Position numbers and translations under genes: made by a program
Assembly (NCBI RefSeq): GCF_040412425.1
Contig: NC_089755.1
Span: 47,952,621-48,016,620 of the forward strand
Reading direction: 5' to 3'
Source: Macrobrachium rosenbergii
Taxonomy: Eukaryota > Arthropoda > Malacostraca > Decapoda > Palaemonidae
Length of the DNA stretch: 64,000 nucleotides
The notes under the pieces: model-generated
The model's input: only the letters and a program-made list of their open reading frames with translations
What the model was told of the DNA's origin: nothing
Database searches by the model: none
Part shown: piece by piece, positions 37,559 through 52,400 of the stretch
Layout: every line of letters starts with the position of its first letter
Numbering within the stretch: position 1 is the first letter of the stretch

Positions 37559-38406
37559 TCTTGGAAGAAGACCTTTGAGACAAATTTCGCTGAAAAGAAT
37601 GACACTCCTGCACGCCATTAAACTTACATATTTCTCCCTCTCAACTTATCGTATAAGTTTCTTCGCGTTGGCAAGTAAATTATAAAGCAGCTATCCGAAG
37701 TTCGTTTATTATCCCGCCGCTTCAGTAGACCTGGCTACCACTGAGAGAAGGGTAATGACATAACCCGTTTTCGGGTATAAACATTCCTTGCATGTAACCC
37801 TGGTGCCATTCACCTCTTATACACCAAGTTGAGAAGGCGAAATATAAGCTTAATGGCATGGAGGAGGTCCATTCTTTTTAACAATATTATTACTATTACT
37901 GTTATTATCATGATCATCATTATTATTACTGAGGACGACATGATGAAAGGTCTCCTGAAAATATCCACTAATTCCTTGAGCACAAAGTCCGGTGATTAAA
38001 TCCTCCAAGGTCGACGCGTACAGTAGTAGCACAATGAATGCGAACAATTTTATTTGGGAAAACATTTTGCACCGTTAACCGTATACCCTAGCTTTCACGA
38101 AGCCTAGTCTTAAAATCAGCCACGACCCGATACGTCTCCGAAGGAGGGAAGGAGATAGCTTTTCGGAAGACTCTAGCACTCCGGGAATCCCAAGGAGTCC
38201 TCAGAAATCTTCATCCCATTCCTCACCTCAGCAGAAATCATAAGACTCATTTTCCCGGTTCAATATCATATATGTCTCTACACTACGCCCGTCTCTCTGT
38301 TTTTCATGTTTTCATATTTCTAAAGTTTTTTGATGCCATATTTCGCTTTGTTGGTTCTTTTTTGTCTTTCGTGAAAAGATTTCCAGATATTCGCCTTTTC
38401 CTTTTG

Positions 38407-38407
38407 C

Positions 38408-38478
<71 letters not shown>
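38407..38478. repeat. (ATT)n microsatellite
   Basis: About 24 pure units. Confidence 0.96.
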
Positions 38479-38698
38479 GTGTAATTAATGTATTATTCCT
38501 AAACTCCAGTAGGGATCATCCAAAGGATTTGCTTTTGAATGAGAAGTTAAATATTTAGTAACGTAAAGTTCAAGAAGTTAGACAGCTAAGTGGGGAGAGA
38601 GGAAAGAGAATGAATGCTATGTGAGAGGCAGGAAGAAATGTAGATAGCAGGGACTGAAGGAGTTGTTGCAAAGGACCTGTAATGCTTCCCATGATATG

Positions 38699-38870
<172 letters not shown>

Positions 38871-40627
38871 GAATCCACAGTACAGTATCCTTTAGTTTTA
38901 AAAGTATCTCAGCTAGAAACTTTGTAGATTATTTGAGTGAAAGACGTCCCGTGTACAGAATGGTTCATTATCAATTTCCTTTTAGCAACAGGTGTCTTCA
39001 ACTGAAGGACAGTGTGAACTGGCTATTTATGTATCACGTTCCTTTCATACTACCTGGTCATATTATCTGTTGTCTTAGCCACTGCATACTTTAGATTTGA
39101 TGAATACAATAGTGTGTTACATTTCTCTATTTTGATTGTGTGCTGTAATGTATAAGTATGCTCGCAAGAAGAGTCCTTCTCTGTCAAATTAGATGAAGGT
39201 TTGCCTGATTGTTGGACTTGGTAGTGACTTGATCATGTTGAGGTGTTAGAAGTATATAGCAGAGTACCATAAATTCCAAATTGGTTCATATCTCTATGTG
39301 TTAATGTCGACGACCAAACAGTTCACAGATCACTGGAGTTTTCTGCCTTTGCCATCGGTATTCAGCCACACCTGCCATTTAATACCCATTTTGTCAGGTA
39401 GGATGGGCACCATTAACAAGAACTCTCATTGTCTCATTTCAGCACTTACAGTTTACTGAAAGTCGACCGATGTAAAACTTGTTATTACACAGTCCTGGTA
39501 TTCTGTAGTCGGCAAAATACAAAAGAATCTCTTCGTCAGGTCCATTGGCTAGTTGACATATTAATCATTCCTATTTCTTTCTCCAATCCTTTTATCCTTT
39601 CTCATTCCTTTTTAAGAACATTGATACATATTTTAATGCCTCTCTTGCCACTCTTGAATATCATACATGTTTTTCATTTATGATATTCATCTTTGATATA
39701 TAGTTATTAGATTAAATATTTAGTATTTTCCATTTCACAGTCAGTTGAAAATTCTTTACCATTGCTGATTATCCATCGTAGTCCTCCACTCCCAGTTTCA
39801 TTTAATAAGTAATATTTCACTAGGCATATTTGTTTCTAATCTTCTGCTCTGTAGAAGTTATATGTTCCTTATTCCCAAAAATGAATCATTTCCAATTCAA
39901 ATCCTATGAAGGCTGTAACAGTCTTTCATATTTTTTGTGTCTGAGCCTTTGTAATCCGTCCCAACAACCAAACATATTTATTGAAAATGCATTCTGAAAA
40001 TCTGAGACTATTTGTTGAAAGTCTTGATTACATTGTGCTTGAAAAATCCTTAGTATTTGCAGGCAATAGTGAAGTACACCTAAATCAACTGTGCATCTAG
40101 TGTCAATCTTTATCCACAACACCTAGATGAAACCTAAATACAGTAATGTATCCACTCATCACTACATCTCTATATTTGGGATAAAATGGTCTTTAAATAC
40201 ATTTGCCCTTTATAAATAGTAAAATATCATTACGCTTGTAGTCCTAAACCAGTAGCTTGTAAAAATGTCAAAAGACTATTCAGTTTCACAGTTTTAATCT
40301 TTATGATGACCCAATGCATTTTTTTTTTCAATTTCTGCAGTAGATGCTTTCCATTTTCCCAAACTCCAGGAGTCTAAATGATTCAGCTGGAAGTTTTATT
40401 TACAAACGAATACTATTTGTTTTAATTATCAGTTATTTGTTCACTGAACTGTTTTCAACTACGACCTGAAACCAGGTCAGTTGTGCCTTCGTGAACATTT
40501 ATGACATCTCGATGTAAACATTATCGAGTATTTTAAGATAATGTTTGTGTTAGCGTAACTGCAGTGCAGGTGCAACATTCTTAATATATCTGAGTATCAG
40601 CGTTTATTATCAGTCTACCTGTTACTG

Positions 40628-40630
<3 letters not shown>

Positions 40631-40726
<96 letters not shown>

Positions 40727-40742
40727 TCTATATATATATAAC
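40631..40742. repeat. (TA)n microsatellite
   Basis: Pure TA to about 40719, then degenerate. Confidence 0.95.
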
Positions 40743-41694
40743 ATTATGAAAAAATTTAAACATTTTGAAAAATACTTTTGCCTCCTATACTGTCTCATGT
40801 TTTTTTTTTGTTTTATTTCAGAGAAGAAAGATGATATATTGCAATTTGTTCTTGTTTTAGGCTTTGAAATCTGAAATTGTGTGATGACTGTGCATTATTA
40901 TGTACTGGAGATGGCGAAGGTCGTATCTAGTCTTTTTGTCAGTCCGTATTTTATGCTCTTATTAAACTGCCTTGTTTTGTTTTTGTTCATTTACTCTGTT
41001 CTGTGTTTTGTGTTGTGCCATTTGCTCTGTATGAGTTGAGGGGGATCTGGTTGTTTCATTCACAGCATTTGTTGTGTAGCAGGTGTTTGTATACGTGTGC
41101 ACGTGTGACATCTGTTTTATTGTTAAATCATGTCTTTTGTAGCTTATATTTTATAAAAAAAAAAATACTACAGTATAGTACTTATTTCAGATCGCATCAT
41201 ACACTCAATTTGTATATCACTAATCTGAGATATTGATTAATCCATTTTTATTGAGGTTATTTAAGATCACATTAAGCTGTTTATTTAGTTCTGTTTGGTT
41301 ACCATATTGCTTTAAGAAAAATATACATATATATTTTTTGTGGTATGAAAGGGTATATTTTTAAATCCCCAGACTAATTTTCATTTTTGTAGATTTTACA
41401 ATTATACCAATATTTTATTGTTTTTTCCCTTTTATACCTTATTTATAAAAATTTTTATTATCTCTATTATCAAGCAATTTCAGTTTTTAAGTATGTAAAA
41501 AATCATTTGAATTTCTAGTGTTAATAAATTGCAAATTAATGTAATCGTTCAACAACATTTAAAAGCCTTTAGAGCTCACGCAGCATTAACTTCATAGGTA
41601 AATTGCTTACGTATAAACACAAATTCTTTGCACCAGTCGCTTGGTACATTAATCCTCCAAAGTCAGATAGGATAATTTGTTTTCTTCATTTCAG

Positions 41695-41740
41695 GCCAGC
41701 AGTATCAAATGAAATAGCTGAGATAGAGACGGTCCTATAG
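41695..41740 (+). CDS. Candidate terminal NMDAR2 exon with a PDZ-ligand end (ETVL)
   Basis: A good acceptor (TTTTCTTCATTTCAG, ending at 41694) is followed by 46 coding bases and a TAG at 41738-41740. Joined in phase 2 to the AG at 34874-34875, it gives LLRPAVSNEIAEIETVL and a stop. The last four residues, ETVL, fit the class I PDZ-ligand pattern S/T-x-hydrophobic. Vertebrate GluN2 subunits also end in a class I PDZ ligand (ESDV type), so this end would make biological sense. The weak points are the short length, the poor donor at 34876, and two other phase-compatible acceptors nearby at 40821 and 40860 that give very short tails without a PDZ motif. Sequence after the stop is AT-rich and ORF-poor, as expected for a 3' UTR. 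The call is inference from splice signals and phase. Confidence 0.5.
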
Positions 41741-42767
41741 ACGCAGGACCCCTCCACATTTCTGAGCAGGGGAAAGCTTCGTCTCCGCTACAGAAAATAA
41801 ATCACAGCACGAACAGTGGTTTCACCACATAGGGGAGAACAACCTTGAACCTCCTGAATTACGGATAGTGATACAAAGCTCTTGATTCTTCAACATACAC
41901 CATTACTCCTACCGAGACTGCCACTTTATGCTGTTTCCTGCAATTTCTTGCTGACCATTCCTGAAGCAACGGTTTCAGAATGTTAAATTGACTTTTTCCG
42001 CACAGAAGTCAAATCTGTTTTTGTGATAAGCAGTTCTCACTAGACTCATGCCAACATATAAATGTATGAATATACAGTATCTTGTATTAAGCGCTAAACT
42101 GCCTGTTTATACTGTACGTCTGAAGAAAACTCGTGAATATCCTAAATAGTTAAATAAGCATACACAGGATGTACTGTATTACCTTCTAATTAAAAATATG
42201 TATATGAATATGTACCCGTGTAACACACAGGACTTCTCCAGAACCGTAGTCTTTGGTACAGATGGAACAGTTCTACACAAACAAAAAATTCCACGACTGT
42301 TACAAAGTATTAGTTTTTTATTATAGAACACTAAAATCACCAACTCTTGCTATGTAACCACAATTATCTCTCTTAGCTGAGAACAGTTTTCATCTTTTAC
42401 CATTTCATTTTGAATATCAATCTTCATGGCATCTGTAATTTACATGATAAAATTGTATGGTAAGTTTTCGGATAGATTCAGCAAAGATATATGTTGTCAA
42501 GTTTATTAACATAGCTCTGTTTCGACACTAGAGGTATGTCGAGCATTTTGCTTTAATTTCAGTGTTTACAGACAGAAGTGTTGGACCATATTTTCTCGTC
42601 CGTATAGTCACCCAGTGATGGGATTTGGGAGTTGACATGTTTTATGTTTATCTACCCAGTTTTTAACTTTCTGAAATGAACATTCCATTTAATTTTATTG
42701 TTTAAAAAAAAGAAGGTTTAGTTTGGTGCTAGGAGTAGACATTTGTGGTTTTACTATTTACTTCTGA

Positions 42768-42790
42768 AATGATGATGATGATGATGATAA
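42768..42790. repeat. (GAT)n short
   Basis: Seven GAT units. Confidence 0.9.
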
Positions 42791-45700
42791 ACAAAGAGCA
42801 AGCTTCTTATTTAAGGTAAAATACCATAAATTCTGCTCTTTGATGTTAAGGTTATAGTATATTTTACTTGAGATAAATTTAGTACTTTTTGATTTTATAA
42901 ATTATGAATATTTGCTACTTAGCCTTAGGTTGTGCAATTCATAGAGTATTGTATTTGAGGAAGCATCCTTTACTGGTTCACATTATAGATATATGGTGGT
43001 ACTCAAACAGGCCTTTGACATTTCCTGCAGTAGATCCACCCCTTGAAGGACAGAAAATCGAAAGTCACGCAAACAGTAGGTAGCAGTAAGACTGTCTGCA
43101 AGACGTATACTTCTGGGATAAGCTAGGTCGCAACTTCATAGAGTGATGAGACAGTGTCAGTATCAGTTAAGCACCCCTTGCATAAAATGGGCATTCCTGT
43201 GTGTGCATATGTACATACTGTACATACTTACGTTAACATATGAGTGTGGAAATGATGGTTGTTGTTTACCTAACACATACCATACCAGCAACTCACTCTT
43301 ACTTGAAGTGTATTCCAGAGCAGACTGGAAGAACCTGTATAGCGTACCTACACTTGTAGAATCAAGCTGGTATGTGTATTCGTTAAGAGATGCTGAAGAA
43401 TTGTATTTTCATATTAAGACTTGCGTACTACTATTTAACCTTATAAGGATGAGTCAGGAATTCAAATAGAACACTACATGATTGATTATATGGAATACAG
43501 TGTGATGGATTCATTTGCTGACAGGGTTTATGTCAAATCAGTGTTACAGTGCACACTGTATGTTCAGTAGAGTTTATTTTCTCTGTAAGGGTTATGAAGT
43601 TGACTGAAATTATTGTAGGAGGAGCACATCTTTGTTATTTAAATTAATAGACAGAAGGCAAGGCCAGCCTAACCTGAGATGCATGTAATTTCTGTTTAGA
43701 ATTTAAGAAAGTTTCAGATATTCTGCCCAACCTCATTTTTTAATTATAGTATGTTATGTAAGCCAGAGTTACTATATAATATATTAATTTCCAAATAAAT
43801 GTTCTTTAAACATGCTACGAGACTGGAAATTTTGTCACTTTTCATTTTATCAGATAAAACATTGAGTCCACAGCATTTAGGTTCATCAGATGTGCACTAG
43901 ATTCATGGATACGATTAAATAATTTCATGGAGCTAACAGTGGTATGAAATGAAGCTAGGCAAGACAAAACAAGGACTGCCAAATTTAGTAACTTTAACAG
44001 ACCTCTTTTAGAGTAGCATTTTGCATAGTATTCAGCTTATACCCCCATTTGTTTAGCCTTTGTCATTCTGTTACCAAGGGTTAGATTTCCCATTAGGAAT
44101 TTTCAGAACTCCCCAGTTAGGTAATAATCATCCTCATGAAGAGACAAGAGAACCTCCCCAACTCTGTTCAGTTTCTGCAATAGCAGTGCAGTACAAGCTT
44201 TGTGTGTATCAGTAGCTTAGATTAGAAGTGTTAGATTAGAAGTGTTGGTGTTACTATTGACTGCTCTTGTTTCTTTGCATGAAGATGTAAAGGAATTTGC
44301 CTTTCACCTTGCCTGTATCAGCCTTGTCTCTTGTGACTGAGAATAAAAACCGTAAGTGATGAGATGGCTTGGTTTGACATTGTGAAGATTATGACATCTA
44401 TAAGCTACTGTTTAGAAAACCATCATAGTGATAGTTTAAGTGCCCTGTCAGCTACCATAAGATGTTTAGATTTAAAACCACATGTAATATGTCGACATGT
44501 GGCGTATAACACTGACTTGAATTTTTGGTCAGGGAGGTTTCTAAAACACATTTAGGATGGCATAATATCTAGCTTCATTGCAAACTGTATGTTGTTAATG
44601 TTATTTCGGAGAGCAAACTTAGGAAACTTTATTTACTACGATTAATATATATGAGGTTCAATACAAACTCATGTGATACCATGTTCTTTGTAGTATTGTA
44701 AAATTGTATAATTTCAGTATCAGAACTTTGATATAACAGGAAAAGCAAGGAGGCAAAATAACAAATGTGTAGTTTTTGTGGCTTAAAACCACAAACTAAT
44801 ATGTGAACTTGAGTCTCAGTCCCTTTCATAAATATAAGAAAAATATGGAATACATCTGCACAACATGCAGCTCTGTCGACATTCAGTTTGTTCATAGAAG
44901 AAATATTGCCTATTTTTAAATGATCAAAGAATTTGGATATTGTATCTGACATACAAGGAAATGAAAATCTACGTAATTGGTGGTAGGACTGTGTCCCATA
45001 AGAAATGCCTGTGTCTATTTTCCAGTGCCATTCTATCCATTATATCAAAATATTAATTTAACATTCACTACTAACTCGAACATTTTGTATGATTCCAGGT
45101 ATGGAATCGTTACAGATGCAATATTTCAGCTGAAACCACTACAACTAGCATAGTTACATAACTTTTGGACTGGTGGAGGAAATCGAAATATGGGTACAGT
45201 AGTTATTGCCTTTTCACACTTTGATCAAGAAAGAGGCATATTCTGTAAAATTTCAATCATTATCACAGAGTACAGGTGACTGCACCACCTCTGCTAACTT
45301 TTAAAGAGATGGGTAACGTATTCAATGTTGAAAGTGATCTTACATGAGATGCTTTTTGGGTAAGGTTCTGCAAAACTCAAAATCTTTCTCAGGCACATTT
45401 TAAGACACCTTTGTGAGGTGAGCCAAACTGAAGTTGTTGAAGGTGATAAACTTCCAGGAATGTATGCATGGGAGTTATATTTTAATATTTACAATTATCC
45501 ATCACTTTTGGTAAAGAGTGCCATAACATAACTGGAAAATGTACATAATTATTGTAAAAATTCTTTTGTAAATATTAATGTATATATACCTGTATAAAGG
45601 AAGGCAACATTTTTCATTGATGTGTGGAATTTAGAAATGAGTATATAACTGTGCTGTTTACCACCATGTCTTAATTACAGTATTCTAGAACAGCTGTAGA

Positions 45701-47888
45701 TGTATATAACTTTGCTAAAGTCAATGAGTAAGGAAAATGTGATTAGTTTTTATATAAATAATAATGTGCTGTGAAAATATTTTATATGAGAAAAAAAGAC
45801 ATATTAGAAAATGTTCATGCATCTATTAACAAGAGAAGCTTGACCTGAAAATTAGATATTTTTAACAGCATAAACATTTATATCAGCAGTTAGCAAAGTG
45901 TTTCGAAAGTATGTACTGTACCTTTCAATTTCACCTAAAAATTAGAATGTAAATTTAAAATCGTCTTTTGAGTGACTAACAAACTTCGTAGAAGGAAGAT
46001 TTGTAACTTCACGTTACAGTAGTATGAACTTGACCTCTTACCTTTAGTTCTGATTGCAGTTTCCATTTGGCTTATTTTTATCACAAACCGTCCGATTCTT
46101 AATTGAATGTGAAAACATTGCAGGCTGAAGCTATTTGCCTCTACGCTACAGAATGATATAAAGCCAACTTCCTAGAATATAAAGCTGCTTCCTTCATTTC
46201 TAGCACTTAAATTGTGATTGTTTTACAACAAACCTATTACTTTTATTGTCCAATTCATTTGTCATGAAATGCTCCCAGAAAAAGCTTAAGAAAATGAATT
46301 CCATAAATATGATGCATTAGTTTTTGTCACTGAATATGCCAAAGAGATACATATGAACAAGAACAGTAACAGTGGAATATAGTAAAAATTGGCAACTTGC
46401 AGAGAAGGCAACCACTTTTCATTTTAATATGTATGCACAAAATATGAAGCACTATAGTCGCATTGTCAATTTGTTAGCAAAAGCAATGGTAAAGCTTGAA
46501 AGTTGCAAGAACCTGCACAAAGAGAATCCTAATTATAGGAATCCTTAGATCAGGGTCAGTTTAAATTCTGAAACAAGTTCACCTCCGTATAACCGATTGG
46601 TGTAAGTAATTAGTTTCAAGGTCTTTAATGATCAGCCTGTTAGTGAAAGTAGTTTTTCATGTATGAACATTTTGCATTTACAGTTTGTATATATTTCCAA
46701 ATGAGAACTTATAATTTTTCCCAGAAATACTTTGAAATATACAGTGTATAGTGCATATTGCATGTAATAGTCAACTGCAGAACTGTAAATGGTAGTGTTT
46801 AGGGTGTTGGTTAATGTATTGTTGATGTATAGAGAAAAAATATATACAGTACAGTACATAAATCAAGAAATTTAATAACAGTTGATTAATGCATAAGTAA
46901 AGAGCTATATTTGTAGTTAACTTCTGCATGCTCTTGCATATGTAAAATTATTTTGTACACTGCATCATTTAAATTTAAGTTTATAATCTGTAACCCCGTT
47001 GTTTGATTGGCGTTGGCTTAGAGAAGTTGATTTTCTCATCAGTCACTGATGTAAAATGAAGGATAAAAAATTTATGCATCAATGTTTTGTAAATTAAAAG
47101 TCATTTGTGTATTATGAACTAGGACATGTTTTTGTGTTGTGTAAAATTTATGTGTATGTTAAGATATTGATACCTAACCTGTGTTCAATAATGATTTAAG
47201 TGAAAAAGTAGTTAATCCATTCTATCTTTTCAGTGTGTCATTGTATGAGTAAGAATCTTCCTCACAAACATAATTGGATGATAAGTTCTTTGTTGCTCTT
47301 TATTTTATTATGTATAACTGTCATGTTATTATTTTGCTCTTTTTCTACTGATACTAAAATGTAAATGATGATGAATTTTTAGTGGTATTTTAAATGTTTT
47401 GTTCCTTCGTTTCTAAAAAATCTACAGTATATTTCTTGTACTGCTTTTGCAACAGCTTGAATTTTTAAGATTTTGTTATTTATATTTAAATATAAGTATC
47501 TTTTTTATAAGCTGATGTAGCTTTAAGCACTTTGTTTTGTATACTTCATCAAGACTTGTTTTGTTAGGTGGCTAGTTTATTTTCAGATGTCATACTGTGA
47601 TCCATTTTCATGAACATGACACCCTTTAGATAACATCTTGTCATAACTTTCCACAGAAACACTGTACATAAACATATATCGAGATAGTTTGTGTACACAC
47701 AAGGGCACGTTAAGTATTTATGCACGCATGCAGTGAAACAAGAAGAGTGGCCCAACTTGTGCCCATTGATTAAATTACAGATTACGAAACATTGGATAGA
47801 AGACTTTGTTTGCGTTTAATGGACACATGTAGCTGCTATCCCCCTATCAAGAATTCTGTACAGTATAGTGAAGCCAGCAAACCAATTA

Positions 47889-47970
47889 TAACGTGTTTAA
47901 AAGATACATTTTTAAGTTATTAAGGAATATAACGTGTTTAAAAGACACAGTTTTGAGTTATTAAGGAATA
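47889..47970 (+). repeat. Tandem duplication of ~42 bp
   Basis: ATAACGTGTTTAAAAGATAC...TTATTAAGGAAT is followed at once by a second copy with three substitutions. Confidence 0.85.
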
Positions 47971-48812
47971 TGCTGCACCGGAACACTTACGAAAACCAGT
48001 TCTGCTCTAATCACAAACAGCTTGCTGCCTAACCATATTATACATGTAGAAATGGATTTCGAAAAAACAGAAGTACATACATTAACTTGTTTCAGCCAAT
48101 AAAAATTTAAAAAAAGACACTGACACATGTAAAAACCATTTGTAAAATCTAACGTATTATGACACTTTTTTCCTAGCTCAATTTTGTTTTCAGTACAAAC
48201 CAAACAGACCAGTGTTTTAATTTAGCACTTTTACCAGTGAGATTCCAACCTTTGAAAATAGTTCCAAAACCTTCAAAGTAATACTCGGAATGTGAAATAC
48301 TAAAAAATGCAGTACTGTACACATATTCAGTACAGTGCTTCTAGAAATATTCTACTTTCTCAGCAATAAATTACAAATAATCATGATGCACTGTTTTGCT
48401 GTATGTTAGGGTAATATGTTTATTACTGGAAAAACTTTACTGGCCAAGATATTGTCCACTATAATACTGGTTATTCACTGTTTATATTTGAATCTGGAAT
48501 ATCTTATACCTAATTACAGATCTCACATGAATGGTAACTGACTGGCTGAAGAGAATGAAGAAGAGACATTTATCCCAAAGCTTGGTGGGTATTCATAGAA
48601 GCTGAGTTTACGGAAATAATAAACAAGTTTTAGAAATAAATACATTTTGGAAATTTTGTCAGAATGTTCATCATTTTCAATTTATCCAATTAATACATTT
48701 TTTTAGAACGAAATTATTAGGTAAAATTTAAATTTCTTTACCCAAGTCACACACTTTGAGTAAATCACGTTAAAGTTAAGTATTTTGATTTAGTGGACTG
48801 ATTAAACTACAT

Positions 48813-48834
48813 TAATAATAATAATAATAATAAA
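48813..48834. repeat. (AAT)n short
   Basis: Seven AAT units. Confidence 0.9.
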
Positions 48835-49329
48835 TAAAAAGACCAATATCAAATGAAGATTATTATGGCTGGTAAGAAAGTTTTACCCTTATTACTTGCA
48901 GTTCAGTAAAAATTTCTGTGATGTGAAATGATACTGCTGGTATTTTAGGCTCATTGTGATTCTCATCTGTATTATAAACTGCCTATGTGTGACCTCTTTG
49001 CAAGTGTCTTGTTAGTTTCTATCTGTTGACATTATAGGTAAGTTCATCAAATCCAAAAAAGAGCAGAGCAACATCTTTGTCCAGTAAGGGTTTGGTGGTA
49101 CAGTACAGCTAACGGTGGTCTCCCCAACAATCTGCTGAGTGTTGAAAGTCAAGTTTTAAGGTCCTGGAGGTTTTGACAGCAGTCCTCTTGCAGTCCCTTC
49201 CAACCTTACAACCTTCCATGTTATTTCACAGTTGAATATAGGGAACTATATGCTATTCTTGGCTAAATTTATTCAAATTCCTCCCTGTTTTATCCATTTT
49301 TGGAATCTTGACCACATTAAAGAACTCAC

Positions 49330-49435
49330 AATCATCTCTGAAAGGAACATGTAGATTCTTCCCATATAAATTATAGCTTAACTCTAGTATTGTGTAGATT
49401 CTTTCCACATAAATTATAGCTTAACTCAAGTATTG
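49330..49435 (+). repeat. Tandem duplication of ~47 bp
   Basis: TGTAGATTCTTCCCATATAA...TTAACTCTAGTATTG is repeated as TGTAGATTCTTTCCACATAA...TTAACTCAAGTATTG. Confidence 0.85.
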
Positions 49436-52400
49436 GATCATGAATGTTTAACCCTTGAATGCAACTTAAAACAAGCACCACCATAGCTGCTAGTCAGGTG
49501 AGTGAGACAAAGGTGTGGAGCAATGATGGTCTGAGAGTCTTGAATATCTTGTGTAGAAACAATTGTCGTATCTTGGGACTGACAGATTTTGATGGAGGAT
49601 CGACAAAATTTGGCACGAAGTTTTAAAAAGTAAACTAGGCCTTCATTAGTGCTATTGATGGATGGTTTAAGGTTGTGTGACCTGCCAGCTTTGGCAAAGC
49701 ATACAAGTACTGCAAAGTGATTACCCCATTCTTGTTCTGCTGTATGATGAGAGCATCTATGCGTGCTGAAGTCTGGTTGTGAAAGAAAAACACCTATCTT
49801 ACTTTTCTAAAGATGGTTACCTTCTCATTTTCACTACTAACCTTATCCTTTGAGGAATTACAATGATATTCTTCACACTTTGATAAGCATTATTTTTGTG
49901 CATAGAACCTGTACAACTTTATTTTTGCGCAGAGAATGAGAATCTACACATTGTATTGACATTCTTAATTCATTCATTAGCGTAATATGTAAAGCAGGTT
50001 TCATTATGTTTATTGATGCTAAGTGATTCTATCACTTTTCAGTAATAAGTCTCCAATTGTTGTATTTTGATGATTAAACATACAGCAGCATGTGGCCATA
50101 GACTTAACCATTTATGACTAGGAGAAAAGTAAGTTACACAACAGTCACTGCCACATTCATACTTTGCTGAACTGTGGGTGAACCCAGTGCACAGATCTAC
50201 AAAATTAACCACTCCATACATCTACACAGAAGGCTCAACAGTAGTGAACTGAACCCCCTTCCTACACATTGCCATTTAGTAAAGCCATTTCTTCCCTCCT
50301 CCTCCCTACCAAGACTTCCTCATTGTACACTTTTCACGAACATATTCTCCATGCTGTCCACATAAGCAAACTATCTCAAAATATTCAGAACCTCTCTCGT
50401 TTACACATCCTAACATGTATCTCATCATAAACGTTGACACTTTTCTTAACTACTCGTCTTCAGTATTGTAGATCCTTTAAACCCTCCACATTACCTCTGT
50501 CAGTTTGCACATGAACTTTTTCTACGAGGTACGCCATAAACAACTTTTTCATTACTTTTCAACTTCTTTATGGGTGTATTGTTCAAGCACTTGAACTATG
50601 CACTCCCTGGTAGTCAAAACCCATTTACACACACACACACATATTCATGCACAATTGCACTTCAGCTATCATATTTATTCTCGTTGTTCATGAAACCCAA
50701 ATATATCAGAATTTTTGGTTATCAGATTATCATTAATTAAATGTGAGTGAAATAAGTCGATATCAGTAAAATCATTTTACTTGTTTATGTCTTAAAGGTT
50801 TCATCATCATTTACATATAATTTTATATTTTGGTTTTCAACCACAAAAGTTGTAATTCCATTTCCTCATTTGCAAATATTAGCATTTTATTTTGTCAGGC
50901 CTGAATTTTCCCGCATTATAAATTGCAGTTATTGATCCTCAGGAAGGGTTTACTGATGTAACTTCATACTTCTACTTTTAATAGCACCAATTTCTAATGC
51001 TTTTTTTTCAGTCCTCCATGATACATATGTGAGTATCGATTCCCACATCAACTTATAAGCCATGTGACTATTTGCTCAAATCAGCTAGTCTATTGAACAG
51101 AATGAGTGCTCTTGAAGCTTCTGAAAGAGCAAACCTCGTAGATTTTATAAGTCAGTAGATGGTAGAGTCAAAGATGTAAGAAGGCTGTTATTCTAGATGA
51201 TGACAATGGTGTAAGCATTTCATGAAAAACTCTCCTTAATCCCAACTTTCAGGTCATTTTGTTCAGAGATTTAACATGTAGTCTTTGACAGAATACGGTA
51301 TTGTGTATTCAGTCCATTAATTAGTACTGTTTAATATTTTTTCTACAACTCCAAGTTTTTCTTCCAAGTCATGTTCATTACATGTACAGTAACTATAATT
51401 TTGCATTGTGGACAATGGTTAGCCTTGTTACATATTTAAGATCAGAGCCATTATGTCATAAAACCATAGTTTGGCTGGATTTAAAAAGCCCTGCAGTCTT
51501 CTTTTGCTATTTCAAGCCTTCATCATACATGAGATGGAATAAAGCCTCTTCCATCATTTGATCACTATTTGTATAAGATATGTATATTGATACAGTATGC
51601 TGTATGTCATTATGATAGAACATGCAGTTGAATGTATACAGTATATGTCTGTAAATATCAGAATTGTATTAATAAATCCTGATAAACATTTAAAGGTGGA
51701 CTGTTATCATAAATAAAGGACAAGAGTATATTATTGACTGTACTGTGTATAAAAGTGTCAGTTTTACTACAGTACATCTAAGTATTTGGTTCATTTGACA
51801 TTGAATTACGAAACTTTTGATTCTCTATATATATACTGTATATTGTAAGCCCATTTACCATTCAGTGACCGCATATTCACATCCGTACATGATTTTGTTC
51901 TAGAAAATCATCAGTTATCTGTCAACACACGAAGATTATCTTATAACAGTTTCATTCATTCACTTCGCACATGTACCAGGATTTATATAAGTGATTATGT
52001 AAAGATATTTCTGTCCAAAGATGATTATGATAATACTCATAATGCTGTACTGAATAAGTCAATGTATAATGTGTAAGTAAAATAAAATGTATAGGTGCTT
52101 ACATAATTCTCAGATTCATTGAGAAGGAAATAACTGTATGCATAGTTAATGTATTTGGTACTCATAAGGCCTTGACAAAGTTTTGCTACTCATTAGTAGT
52201 AAATGTATATACACAACCTGAACAGAAAGTAAACCTTCATGGGGATATATAATATATATTACATGGTGTATGTGTATGTGTCATACAACCTTTATATAGG
52301 AGGGTTAGAGATGTGTATGAATGTATGATACCAGACAAAAACTTAAATGTATCTGTAAAAGCTTCTAACCAGTGGTTTCACCGCTTTAGTTGGCAAATAA

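Noticed and set aside
40812..40875. Acceptors at 40821 and 40860 as the last NMDAR2 exon
   Set aside because: In phase 2 they give only LLREER or LLRL before a stop, with no recognisable tail; kept as weak alternatives.
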